NCBI RefSeq assembly: GCF_003576645.1
Contig: NC_044917.1
Span: 5,631,225-5,695,224 of the forward strand
Reading direction: 5' to 3'
DNA: 64,000 nt
DNA from: Ipomoea triloba
Taxonomy: Eukaryota; Streptophyta; Magnoliopsida; Solanales; Convolvulaceae
The notes beneath the pieces are model-generated. The model was not told the DNA's origin and did no database searches. It worked only from the letters and a program-made list of their open reading frames with translations. Position 1 is the first letter of the stretch; each line of letters begins with the position of its first letter. The translations under genes were made by a program, and so were the position numbers. Positions 10,669-21,516 of this stretch are shown piece after piece.

Positions 10669-12983
10669 TCACCTTGGCCCAGATAAAATTGATGGAATTA
10701 ATACTGTATTGCTGGTAGGATCAGGAGCTCCTTCCCCCTCCTGACTATTGAAGTTGTAATCCAAGTTTAAGTTATTATCAATAGTTGCCAAACCTTGTAA
10801 TGCCTTCACCACCTCTGACATGGACGGCCTCTTTGTATATTCACTCTGTAAGCACCAACCAGCAATCCTCATCATTTCTATTCCTTCTTCTTTCTGCACT
10901 TCCAAATCTTTGTTGTACATATCAAACATCTCACCAACTTTATCTTCTTCTATTTTTCTCTTGAACACGCTCAGCAAGTGCACTTCTTCCTCGGGCTGAT
11001 CCCAGTCCACATTCTTCCGCCCACAAACAATTTCTAGCATCACGATCCCAAAGCTGTACACATCTACTTTCTCTGTTATAATCAAGCTCGTGCATTCTGG
11101 GGCTATGTAGCCTGGAGTTCCTCTCGGTGTGGTGACAACTTTGCTCTGGTCTTTTGCTACCAACTTTGACAATCCAAAGTCTGCAACTTTTGCATTGAAA
11201 TTTTGATCTAAGAGGATGTTCTGAGGTTTGATGTCCAAGTGAATGATCTTATGGTTGCAATCTTCGTGAAGATATGCTAACCCTTTGGCAACGTCTAACA
11301 TGATTTTCTTTTTGGCTTGCCAATTGAGACCATGTTCCTTCTTTCCATTAAAAATCCATCTGTCCAAAGAGCCATTCACCATGTATTCATAGACCAGAAG
11401 TCTCTGTGATTTTGTAGCACAAAATCCTAATAATTTTACCAAATTGGCGTGATCAATGCTTCCAATTGTTGCCACTTCCGTCATAAATGAATTCTTGATT
11501 TGATCAACTTCCTTGAGGCACTTTACTGCAATCTTAGTGCCTCTGCACAGTGCACCTTCAAAAACAAAACCAAACCCCCCTTCTCCAAGTTTTCTACTGA
11601 AACTTTCAGTCATAGCACTCAAGTCCTGATAAGAGAATCGAGTAGGCAACCCTGGCAGGCCATCCAAAAACACTTCCTCATCTTCGGGTTGGACTGTTTT
11701 CTTTCTAACCAAGACAATATAAATGGTGATTATTACAAGCACAGCGATGGAAGCACCAATAGTCCCCAATATCATTTTGGCATGCCTCTGCTGAACCCAT
11801 GGATGACTAGTTTTTAGAATTGATATTATGGATGGAGGAGTCGAGGAATTTTGCACCTTCAGATAAATAGATTTGTTGTTGCTTCCCTCGTCCATGGTCA
11901 CAAGGGAGAGAACTTCATTCAGCAATAAACAGTAGCCTTTTGAATAACCACCTCCACCATAAAAATGAAGTGCTTTGCATGAGCAGTCCCTTAAACATCT
12001 GTTTTTACAACTTTGTAAATCAGTGTAGTCACCAAATTCGTCTCTCACATTGTGGCCAATGAAAGTGGTATCCTTCATCTCCAGAAGAGTATGGAGTTGG
12101 GAATGCTGACACGAAATGGGAGTATTTAAATAACATCCTTGGGTTGTTCGACTTCGGTTAACTGGCGTGAATAAGTGGAGTTGATTATTATCAGGAGGAC
12201 AACTACAGTATTGATTATACCCATCACAAACACCGTATCTTCCGCAAGCCAATGGGTATCCACAAAAACCAGTAGAAGGTGTGAAAACATCAGCAGTTTC
12301 CACCCACTCAGAAGACTCAAGTATTGATGATGACCTTCCATACGTTCTTAAATGTCCATCAGCCTCAAACTTGATGAATGCATTATTTGGAAAATAATTG
12401 GACACATCTCCTATATTAGCATATTGATACCAATACGCATTAGAGGAGCGTATATAAGCATAAACCGAATAGTCATAATCAATGTAGAGTGAATAGGAAC
12501 CTTCTCCAAAATTTGATTTTGATATACTGGCTTTGAGCATCGTCTGTCCCCTAAGCCTAGACATTACTTTCCAAGCTGCAGGTAGTATAGTGTCTGTAGG
12601 ATGATCAAAAGACTGCCAAATGGTTTCATAATTTTTGCCAAAAAGGACAAGGTTTCCATTCTCTGTCAAATTCAAACCCAAGACAGGACTCCCATTAGTG
12701 TGTGTGGACCAAACCACTGTTCCATTAGAGTCCATCAAAACCAACCCTCCATTTCGCCTCAGTTCCACGCTTGCATTAACTGTAACAGGATGGTTCCGAT
12801 TAGCAGACCAAACTAGACTCGGGTAATCCAAGTATAACATATCATCCAAAAAGACGTTAGTCCAGTGACGGAATAAGAAGACGCCGAAGAGGCAGGTAGT
12901 GCCAAAGCTATGACAGATTAAGCCACACGCAAAGCTGGTATCATTGCTGCTCTGACGCAACAGGATAGATAATGGAACCCCAT
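10669..12983 (-). CDS. G-type lectin S-receptor-like kinase, SD2-5-like; kinase exon of unit B
   Basis: Open frame of 783 codons if read from 13020, with the same architecture as the unit C copy: B-lectin, CGYPLACGRYGVC, PAN-like cysteines, a membrane span (MILGTIGASIAVLVIITIYIVLV) and a kinase with GEGGFGFVF, HLDIKPQN, DFG and APE. It is the most divergent kinase of the three: the Gln tract after NGK is reduced to KKEHG, and the Gly loop has F-V in place of S-V. The phase-1 acceptor GTTCAG|AT ends at 12984, so the exon should begin at 12983; the Met at 13020 is then intronic. The partner lectin exon is at 16469-15815. Intact coding suggests function. Confidence 0.85.
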
Positions 12984-13899
12984 CTGAACAATTTACCACA
13001 GAAGAGCTAATGGTTATCATTCAAGTATAAAGTGATATCTTGTGGGACCAAATGTGAGATGGAAGAGAGAAGAAAGAAAGTTTGAGGTGATTGTAATAGA
13101 AAAGAGAAAATGAGCGTGGAGAAAAAAAAAAACTGAAAAAAAAAAAACAAAATAAAAAATTGAAATTTTTTTAAAAATAATATTTAAGAGCCTAGGTGGG
13201 TACATGCACTTCACAAGATTTGTGCCTCACGCACATGAGGCACAACTTCTCTTCTCAAGGTGGGCCCCATACAACCTGTCAAAAACTCCACATTTGCAAG
13301 AGCTAAATATCTCAAAAAAATTCACCCTTACATTTGTTTAAAACCTACCCTCAAAATTTATACTATTCTAAAAACCCACTAAATATGACTAATGGTGAAG
13401 GCCTAAGGCCTTCTCCAATAGTTAAATTTTTTGTGTGATTTTTGAATATTTTCTGTAAGTGTGATTAGGAAAGAAATATAAGGATGGAAAAAAAAATAAG
13501 AGGAAAAAATAAAAAGTAATCCCTGGGCGCGTGCACTGCACCTAGTGGGCTCTACCATTCTCTGCCAAACCCCACATATTTGCAGGAAAAAACACTCCCC
13601 AAAATTCACCCTTACCATTTATAAAAAACTCATCATTAAGTTTTTACTATTCTAAAATCCCTCCAAAACACACAAATGGAGATTGCCTAAGGAGTTAGTT
13701 TTTTGTCTCCATAGTGGGCCCCACCAAAAAAATTTAAAAAGACTGTTGCGGATGCACGTGAGGCGCACCAGAAGCACATGCACTCCACGCACAGACTCAA
13801 TTCTTGATTTCTCTTTTCAAATTTCACTCTTGTGACCAATTGAGCTGTCTGTACAGACATTATTATTATTATTATTATTAGTGCCTTGGTGGACAATTA

Positions 13900-14084
13900 G
13901 GGCCCGTTTGGTTTGCGGAAAATATTTGAAAGGAAGTGGAAGTGAAATTCCATGGAAAAGTAATTACCAGGAATATAAATTCTATTGTTTGGTTGGTGAA
14001 AAAGAAGTTACTAGGAATATTGATTCCACTGTTTGGTTGGATTTAGAATGATAATGAATAATATGTAAAAAGACATATATACCC

Positions 14085-14136
<52 letters not shown>

Positions 14137-14638
14137 CCTAAACCAATAAACTACAAGTCCACAACCCTTATATCAATTTGGGGGCCCAATGTACTGTTAA
14201 TACAATTAGGTTTACGTTCCTTCATTATTCATCCATTCTCGAAGCAGTCAGCAGATCAGAGCCAGAGGGCAGAGCCGGACTCGCGGCGTTGAGGCGGAGG
14301 CGTGTCGTCGAGGCGGAGGCGTGGCGTCGCGGCGAGGCAGAGGTGTGGATTTGCGGACTTGCGGCGAGACGGAGGCGCAGAGCTGCGGCGGCAGAAGACG
14401 AGACTGCGATTGGCGAGCTGGAGAGGAAGAAGAAGAAAACAACAAGGGTAAGATCGTCTTGACGAACCTATTTTCTTCCCAACAGCACCAGAAAGTGTAG
14501 CTCGGATTTTGTTTTCCTCCAAAATAGGAATTGAAGTTCCAATGGAAAACAAATTTCAGTGAACCAAACACAGGAAAAGAGCAATTTTTTTGATGGAGAG
14601 GAACTCACTTTCCATGGAAATGCCAACCAAACATGCCC
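13900..14638. mobile_element. Tourist-like MITE with GC-rich cargo
   Basis: Ends GGGCCCGTTTGGTT and, inverted, GGGCATGTTTGGTT, with flanking TTA (13897-13899 and 14639-14641), as expected for PIF/Harbinger. The interior holds an ATT microsatellite (about 14080-14136) and a GC-rich block (about 14240-14420) rich in GGCGGAGGCGTGG-type words, quite unlike the AT-rich surroundings. It encodes no transposase. Confidence 0.75.
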
Positions 14639-15111
14639 TTATATTCATATCTTTAAATTTTTGTAAGAAAAAATTACCATTTTAGACTATCAATTGTTTC
14701 CCAATTGTCAATGTAATCCTTAGTTTTCAATTTTTAAATAAGTTAATCATCGAATTGTTTAAAATTTCGTCAATTAAACTCTTCCGATGAAATAAAATGG
14801 TGATTTTCTCATTTTTAAAATTCTGTCAAAGTGATTATTGAAAGATTTAATTAATGAAATTTTAAACAATTTGAGGATCAAATTAGTTGAAATTTAAAAC
14901 TATGAACTAAATTAAATAATTAATAGTTGAAAAATAATTAAAGGATCAAAAGGTGATTTTCCTTTTCGTAATTTGTATCTATAGTAAAAGAGAACTTTTA
15001 TAACTCATTTTGATTGATTAATAGTAATGTTATGTGTCGCTTTCTTATTGGATAGAGTTTTTTAAGTTCTTTTTGATTTGTTAATAATAAAACTTATGTA
15101 CTCCATATTTT

Positions 15112-15168
15112 CTACCACGAGTCAACAGTTGCGGGACACCGGGTGCCACTTAACCACAAGGTCTTTGT
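15112..15168 (-). mobile_element. SINE fragment (5' part)
   Basis: Reads on the minus strand as CTTGTGGTTAAGTGGCACCC followed by a B-box-less stretch, matching the head of the SINE family at 23876-24045. It is truncated. Confidence 0.5.
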
Positions 15169-15223
15169 CATATATATGATACACTTTAATTTATAGCAAA
15201 AGTGTAATACGTTGTTTACTTGC

Positions 15224-15401
15224 AATAGTTATACCATGAACCTGAGTTCATCTTATAAGGTGAGTTCGTCATAATTTACATACTAAATGTTCACAATTTT
15301 CATACTGAATGTTCACAATTCATTTAGTATGTAAATTGTGAACATTTAGTTGTGAACTTTCAATATGTAAATTGTGTATTGTCCGTAGAATAATTTGGGC
15401 G
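15224..15401. mobile_element. Palindromic-end element 1 (22-bp words)
   Basis: Flanked by GTTTACTTGC (15214-15223) and GTTTACATGC (15402-15411), a 10-bp target duplication with one mismatch. It starts near TTATACCATGAACC and ends near AATAATTTGGG. The interior is built from about 22-bp words (ACATACTAAATGTTCACAAT) in both orientations, so the element folds back on itself. Confidence 0.7.
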
Positions 15402-15640
15402 GTTTACATGCATGAAATAACAGTACTAAGCCTATATACCATAAAATTCAATTCTCCTGACGGTCAATGTACCATAAAATTTAATTCTTCTGATTGACCC
15501 GTTTCACGTGTTGAGACTTGTGAGGCTATCTCACAAGAGAATGTGCCTTGAATTAAAGGTCATTCTCTATTGTTGACTTATTTCTGAACCATTATTGGTT
15601 AAATTTTAGTATTAAAATGTAAAAATAATTACTCCGTATT

Positions 15641-15754
15641 TTATTTTTAATACTATTGACTCTATTACAATGTACTATCTGTTCATACATATTTTCTCAA
15701 TCTACTAAGCACAACGAGCCAACGCCCCACTGGAGCTCGAAGCTGTGACCTCTC
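15641..15754 (-). mobile_element. tRNA-derived SINE, head-truncated
   Basis: Flanked by perfect 17-bp direct repeats, AATAATTACTCCGTATT (15624-15640 and 15755-15771). It reads on the minus strand, with a B-box-like stretch near 15735 and the family tail words TACAATGTA and ATCTGTTCAT. The A-box end is missing. Confidence 0.75.
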
Positions 15755-15814
15755 AATAATTACTCCGTATTATTTAGTGAATATGTAGAAAACAGATTGA
15801 ATACTTATACTAAC

Positions 15815-16469
15815 CTTGTCCAATGTGTGATGTGGATATGCTGCCTCTGAGCTCCTCTGAACTGCGTATTACTTGCGAAGGTAGTATAGTGGTGTTTGCA
15901 GGATGATGAAAAGACTGCCAAATGGTTTCATTTTTTTGGCCGAACATGACAAGGTTTCCATTCTCCGTCAAATTCAAACCATAGACGACGAGGAGAGGAT
16001 TAATCCCATTATTAGAATTAGTTTGGTGGGTGGACCAAACCAGGGATCCATTAGAGTCCATCAGCGACAACCCTCCTCCATCTCGATTGAGTTCCACTGT
16101 TGCATTTGCTGTGATTGGATGGTTCCAGTTACCCGACCAAACTAAAGCCACGATCTCCAGGAAATAGTAGTGTATGATGACACCGAAGAGGCAGGTAGTG
16201 CCCAAGTCATCACAGATTACGCCACATGCAACTTCCCCTTCACTGCTTTCTCTGTACAGGATAACCGTCGGTAATTGAACTCCATTTGAAAAATTTAAGG
16301 CAAAGGAGTAGTCGTTATTAGTCCAGGAAACAGTAGAAGAAGAATTGGCAATATAATACTCGCCATCCGGCGGCAGTTGCCCCCAGATAAGGCCGGGTTG
16401 CGAACAAAGGAATAGCATGGTACATAATAATAATGATGTTTGGGTTTGGGTGTAGTAATGCGAAGCCAT
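15815..16469 (-). CDS. B-lectin exon with signal peptide, unit B (probable exon 1 of the 10669-12983 gene)
   Basis: Encodes 218 residues from MASHYYTQTQTS; an in-frame Met lies upstream at 16523, but conservation favours 16469. A hydrophobic signal peptide (LLLCTMLFLCSQPGLIWG) is followed by a B-lectin domain with VACGVICDDLGTTCLFG, GGGLSLMDSNGSLVWSTH and YGLNLTENGNLVMFG. It ends HIGQ then a split Gly codon at the donor CAAG|GTTAGT (15814), phase 1, at the same place as units A and C. It is the most divergent lectin exon, consistent with unit B being the oldest or fastest-evolving unit. Confidence 0.7.
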
Positions 16470-17160
16470 TATTGTCTCTGTGTGTGTGTGTGTAATCAAA
16501 GGATCGGATGGGAGGAGCAACAATTTAATGGGTATGAAACCAAACCAAGGTCACAAGTGAAGTCAAGCTAACAACACATCATATCAACGCGTAATTACTA
16601 ATTAATCAAGTCAAGTCTTCCATCTTCAGCCCTACTGTCATCATTTTCTGCACTCATTCAATTTTGGAATCAAAAATACTATTTGGACAGCAAAAACTAC
16701 TCTGACTAAAAGTGGTCAAATTTTATTAGAGGAAAAAATAAATAAATAAAAATCATGACCCTTATTATATTAAGTAATCAAAGCATGTCATATTATAGAA
16801 ATATAGGGATTAGAAAATAAGAGTAAAATGGGGATACATATAAAATTACTCTTTTCGAATAAACAAGATTGCTTGTTTAGTTTTTGGAATTAACATGCAA
16901 TTCATTCTTTAATTAAAAACTTCTCTTTTCTAATTAAAAACTTATCTTTTCAAACAAATCTGCAATAAATCCAATAATACACCAATTCATGTAACCAAGA
17001 CTTAAAAACTTCTCTTTTCAAACAAATATGTATGCACCAATTCATATAACCAAGATAGTCTATTGAGCCATTGAGTCACCAATTCACCATGTTTTACATC
17101 CTCCCAAATACTCTGTCACGCCGAGATGTGGAGAGCCCTTGAAATTGAGGATTCAACCTT
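16470..17160. promoter_or_regulatory. 5' flank of unit B lectin exon
   Basis: The first 100 bp or so are shared with the other lectin exons (AAAGGATCGGATGGGAGGAG around 16498-16517). They are followed by AT-rich flank shared with about 4630-5640 and 25320-26280. A TG microsatellite (about 16480-16492) lies in the presumed 5'-UTR. Confidence 0.4.
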
Positions 17161-18765
17161 TTAGAAGAAAATTATCCATCTCTGATGATTTATTTATTAT
17201 TTTAAATATTATATCATTCCTCGATTTCCTGCGTCTGCTCTTCTCTTCTCTTGATAAGGAGAAATTCCATTAAAACAATGAGAAACTCAAGTTATAATGG
17301 TAGAACTAACTTATGTTTTTTTCCTTCCGATACGCACCATCAATTTTAGCAAGAGTTTGTATATGAATCAGAAAAGAGGTAAAATTGTGAGGGTGATTTG
17401 ATTCAGAATGCAGATATACAGCCAATTGAATATTATGTAGTATATGTGATGATATGTCACACAAAAATGGGCTATTCTATTCACTTCATACACATAAAAG
17501 TATCCTCGACTTTCAAAGGCAGATCATGAGAACTATGCTGCAGACGAGAATTTAGCTTCCATCCCAGGTAGGAAGGATGTCCCGGAATGCATGCACCATC
17601 TATCTACTAATACATTAAGTAGACTGGTCAGTTTTGTCAGTCATCAAGACCGCACTAAAAAGACAAGGATCAAATAACAAAAATAATGAAATTAAAACAA
17701 TTGAACTAGGTAAGAACTCACTCGAGTTGACCAATCAAAGTAAAAGTGGTACAGAGAATTCAAGGCCCATCATCTTCTTGATCTTCCATTTCTTCAAGAA
17801 TGACATACTTTGTGGTGGCATCTTTAGTAACCGAGCCTCCTATTTCATCTTCACTCGACTGACCCTTTTGTAATTTCTTGTACCTGAGAAATACAAGCCA
17901 TCCAGCAATTCAAAATCATCTCAACCATGACTTGAGAAGCCAGAAGAACAATCAAGAATGACAAAGTTAAGGCTGCCTTAGCAAACAGTGAATCTATATC
18001 TTCTACTAAATAGATAGCTACAAATATCAGTATGACAACAAGAAAACTTTTACTAACAGATAAGAAACAAATTAAATGGTTTTTACTTCATCAACATGGA
18101 GAGAAGAATAACAAGTTCACAGCTCCCTCTAATACCAATGTCGTGTTACTTGCTTGTACCAGTTAAACAAGCTGACACCAACCATAATTGTCCCAAGACC
18201 AAGCCCTTTCAACCAGGTAAATTCGCCATGAAAGTAAAATACAGCAACCTGAAGATGCCATCCAGAGAGTTGATTGCAGGTCAGTTTCATACAAAAAGCA
18301 ATGAACTTCAACAAAAGAGATTTTTAATGTGTATAATCAGTATCTCAGTTCATACCAAAATAGTAATAGCCTCCTTGACAACTCCCACTATTGTCACTGT
18401 AACTGCACTTGTAACATATACAAGAATAAATTCTGTCAACACCTGCAACAAATCTGTTCATATAAGGAAAAAAGAAATGCATATAAAAAAAATTTTAAAT
18501 ATAAGAGTTGATTATATTGTTGAGCTCTGCATAATATCTGTTTGGGAAGACTAGTAACAAATGAATAATATATATTACATTAAATTTTTTATTTTGACAG
18601 GCCCTATCTTTTTTAGATATAAATAAAAAAGGAGGCCACCATTAAAATTTTGGAACTTTGGAGGATCATTAACAAGCTAAATTCAAATCTCTGAATCCAG
18701 AATTCATACCATGAAGAAAGCCAGAGTTCCACCAAAAAGCATCAGTAAACAACTTCTGGTGATAA
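17160..18765 (-). pseudogene. 3' part of the translocator gene (exons 9-11 plus part of exon 8), unit B
   Basis: Related to 26280-28045 of the intact gene. Coding pieces: exon 11 at 17883-17760, exon 10 at 18248-18154, exon 9 at 18442-18356 and a fragment of exon 8 ending at a clean break near 18765, where the sequence stops resembling the gene. All three whole exons still read through, with substitutions such as D to G in YFHGEFTW. The exon 10 donor is changed from GT to GC. Without exons 1-7 and a promoter it cannot encode the transporter. Confidence 0.85.
18585..18593. other. Empty insertion site for the MULE MITE seen at 27659-27860
   Basis: A single TTTTTTATT occurs here inside otherwise matching intron sequence. 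The intact gene has two copies of this 9-mer flanking a 202-bp insert. Confidence 0.8.
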
Positions 18766-19036
18766 AAACAGCATATATAAGCTCCTCCTTCTCTAAAAAA
18801 AAAAACCCTTCTCAAACATGCTATTATTGTATTAAATTTTTGTACTTAATTATTTTGTTTATTGATTTATAGTATGGTCATCAAAAAATAAATAGTTTTT
18901 TTTTTTAAATGCCATTGATAATGTGCCATGTTGTGAGTAACATTCCAGGTGATTTTAATATGGAAAATATATTATTTATCAAAAGTTTTAAATATTTTAC
19001 TTTGAGAAAAAACTTCATAAGGTAAAAAGTGTAATT

Positions 19037-19239
19037 TTTTTTGAGTACTATTAACTCTGTTACAATGTAATATCTGTTCATAACTACTTTCCTAACTCTG
19101 TTACAATGTAATATCTGTTCATAACTACTTTCCTAACCAAAGGAAGTACAAAGAGCCAATATCGCCTTCACTGAGACTCGAACCCACCCCTCTCATGTGA
19201 GAGTGCAACCGGGTGTCACTAGACCACAAGGTATTTGGC
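19037..19239 (-). mobile_element. tRNA-derived SINE with internal 41-bp duplication
   Basis: Flanked by AAAAAGTGTAATT at 19024-19036 and 19240-19252. The minus strand shows an A-box-like GTGGTCTAGTGACA and a B-box-like GGTTCGAGTC, then a tail. The segment CTCTGTTACAATGTAATATC onward is repeated in tandem with a 41-bp period. Confidence 0.8.
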
Positions 19240-19250
19240 AAAAAGTGTAA

Positions 19251-19784
19251 TTAATTACATGAATATTGAATTGCATGATTCTTGAAGGCAAGAGGCATAA
19301 ATTTTATGGTGTGCGTGGACCAAAGCAGGGATCCATCAGAGTCCATGAGAAACAAGCCTCCATCTCGCCTCAGTTCCACGCTTGCATTTACTGTCACAGT
19401 TCGCTTCTGGATAGCAGACCACATTAGATACTGGTGGTGGCGAGGCAAGTTGTAATTATAAAAATATTGGGCATAGAGGACACCGAAGAGGCAGGTAGTG
19501 CCCAAGTAATCACAGATTAGGCCACATGCAAAGCTCGTATAAGAATTGATTTGTCTGAACAGGATAACCCTGGATAATCCAACTCCATCTGAATAATTTG
19601 GGACATAGGAGCTAATGTTGGTCCAGGGAATAATAGAGGAGGAGTTGGCAATATTATACTCCGAAAGCGGTTGGCCACAGATAAGGCTGGATTGCGAACA
19701 AAGGATAAGTACTAGGAGAGCTGCTGCTGCTGCAAGGATATGTAATGATGATTGGATTTGGGTGTAGTAGTAATGCGAAGCCAT
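19251..19784 (-). pseudogene. Orphan, truncated B-lectin exon
   Basis: Begins MASHYYYTQIQSS with an Ala-rich signal peptide, like the other lectin exons, and keeps FACGLICDYLGTTCLFG and the LELRRDGG-type block. Similarity ends near 19305 after DGSLLWSTHT; a short unrelated tail follows to the stop. It lacks the GLNLTENGNLV core, the SFDYP motif and the splice donor. No kinase exon follows it before the unit B fragments. It is closest to the unit C and A lectin exons. It could in principle give a short secreted protein, but it looks like duplication debris. Confidence 0.75.
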
Positions 19785-21516
19785 TATTGTGTGTGTGTAT
19801 GTGCAATCAAAGGATCGGATCGGAGGAGCAACAGTTTAATGGGTAGGAAACCAAACCAAACCAATGTCACAAGTCACACAAGTCCACACATCATAACGCG
19901 TAAGCTAGTAATTAAGCCAAGTCTACGGTCTACCAATCCAGTCTTCTTATGCCCTACTGTCATAAATTTTCTGCACTCATTCAATTTTGGAAGCAAAAAT
20001 ACAACTTGAGCTGCAAAAACCTACTCTCAATTTTCTCCCAGCAAAATAATATCAATAGAGATAATATATAGTTTATAGTGTCTTTTCTATTTAAATTATT
20101 TTATCTAATTGATTATATTTCATATTTTTCATAAATATTTTTTTTAACATTTCAAAGTGCTTTAAAATTTTGCCTCACCCAAGTATATTTCTGGCGGCTC
20201 CACCTTGACTATCCCGTAGTTCATCATAAACGTAACATTGTATTGTAATTTATAATGTGTTTTGTATTTTAATCATATTATCAGTGTCTAATATTTTGTT
20301 ATACACATTTTTAAATTCATTTAACTTTGTTCCCACTCAAAAAAAAAAAAAAATTAAATCGGTCAGTGATTGGAACAATCCCAAGCAAATTGATCTAACG
20401 GTTGACTTGGTAATTACAATGTTCTAAATTTAAATCTCATTTAAATCCATCAGCTATTAACAATCTCGCCTGGTATACCTCTCAAAAGCAAAAGCTTCAA
20501 TTCGGAATGCATGGAATTGAAACCAAGATATATCACAGATCAAGCTATCAATACATCACATGTCATCCAAATTATATTCCACGGTGGTCTCCTTTGGCTG
20601 TCTCCTTCAGTATCAAGGAAAATGACATTGAAGAAGTCGAACAGCTACTGCTACCTATCTATGGGCATCAACTCCATTAATGTCTGCGGGGACAACAAAA
20701 CTAGAGGCATTACAACACCGACACCGTGAACAATACGTTACTATACGTTGGCCTGGGATGCTGATCGATTGAGAAAAATAGCATTGGTTGACTCCGATCC
20801 GGCCGGCCTATTTTTCTTCAAGTTCCGGGTCCGACAATAATTAAGTTGATGTTTATTTTTGGCTTTCATTTTTCCTTGTCAGTTTTGATAGATTATCCTT
20901 ACCAATTTAAATATCATTGCTTCAATTGCAGCATGCATTTGGCTTTCACTTGCCTAGCTAAGTCAAACAAATTAAATACGCTTTACATGCGGTCATGAGT
21001 TTACATTGCCAATTACTATTATTATTATTCTTATCTATTTTGTTAGTGGCAGAATTTAGGGAAATGCCCTAACGTGGTTTGTGGCTATTACATAGAATTG
21101 AAGTTAACCCAATGCCCTAACATGGTTTACTCATTTTGTGTAATTTGTGAGCTATTTTATAGAAGTGAGTTTTACTCAATGCATATCCTTAGAATAGTGA
21201 CTACGAGTTTCTCTTTAACCTTTAACTTAATTTTGTTGTCGTTTTTGGTAAATTTTGTGTGCCTCCTACAACCTACCATGACACATATCAGTATAAGCAA
21301 TACATAACTAGTATCTTGCAAAATTGCATCACAGTATAAGCAATACATAACTAGTATCTTGCGAAATTGCATCAGTTTGACTTAGGACCATCATACACAC
21401 AAGTAGAACTATACAAAGCTAAAGGTGTAAATTGTAGCAAAAACAACAGGAAATTGATACCAACTATCTAATTTGCTTTATTATGTTGTGACAGAATAAA
21501 GGATTAAGCAGACAGT
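19785..21516. other. Flank between orphan lectin exon and unit A
   Basis: 19785-20040 is 5' flank of the lectin type. 20060-21516 matches the 3' flank of unit B (9300-10668), with small indels. The switch near 20040 is therefore a duplication junction. A 37-bp local repeat (around ATAAGCAATACATAACTAGT) lies at about 21290-21365. No gene. Confidence 0.6.

Larger units (their letters stand above)
12984..15814 (-). other. Predicted intron of unit B, swollen by insertions
   Basis: At 2831 bp it is about three to four times the length of the equivalent intron in units A and C. The excess includes a Tourist-like element (13900-14638), a SINE and a SINE fragment (15641-15754 and about 15112-15168), and a palindromic-end element (15224-15401). 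No coding exon is seen within it. Confidence 0.5.

Noticed and set aside
14178..14571. Arg/Ala-rich ORFs on both strands as genes
   Set aside because: They arise from a GC-rich repeat block in a MITE and match no family.
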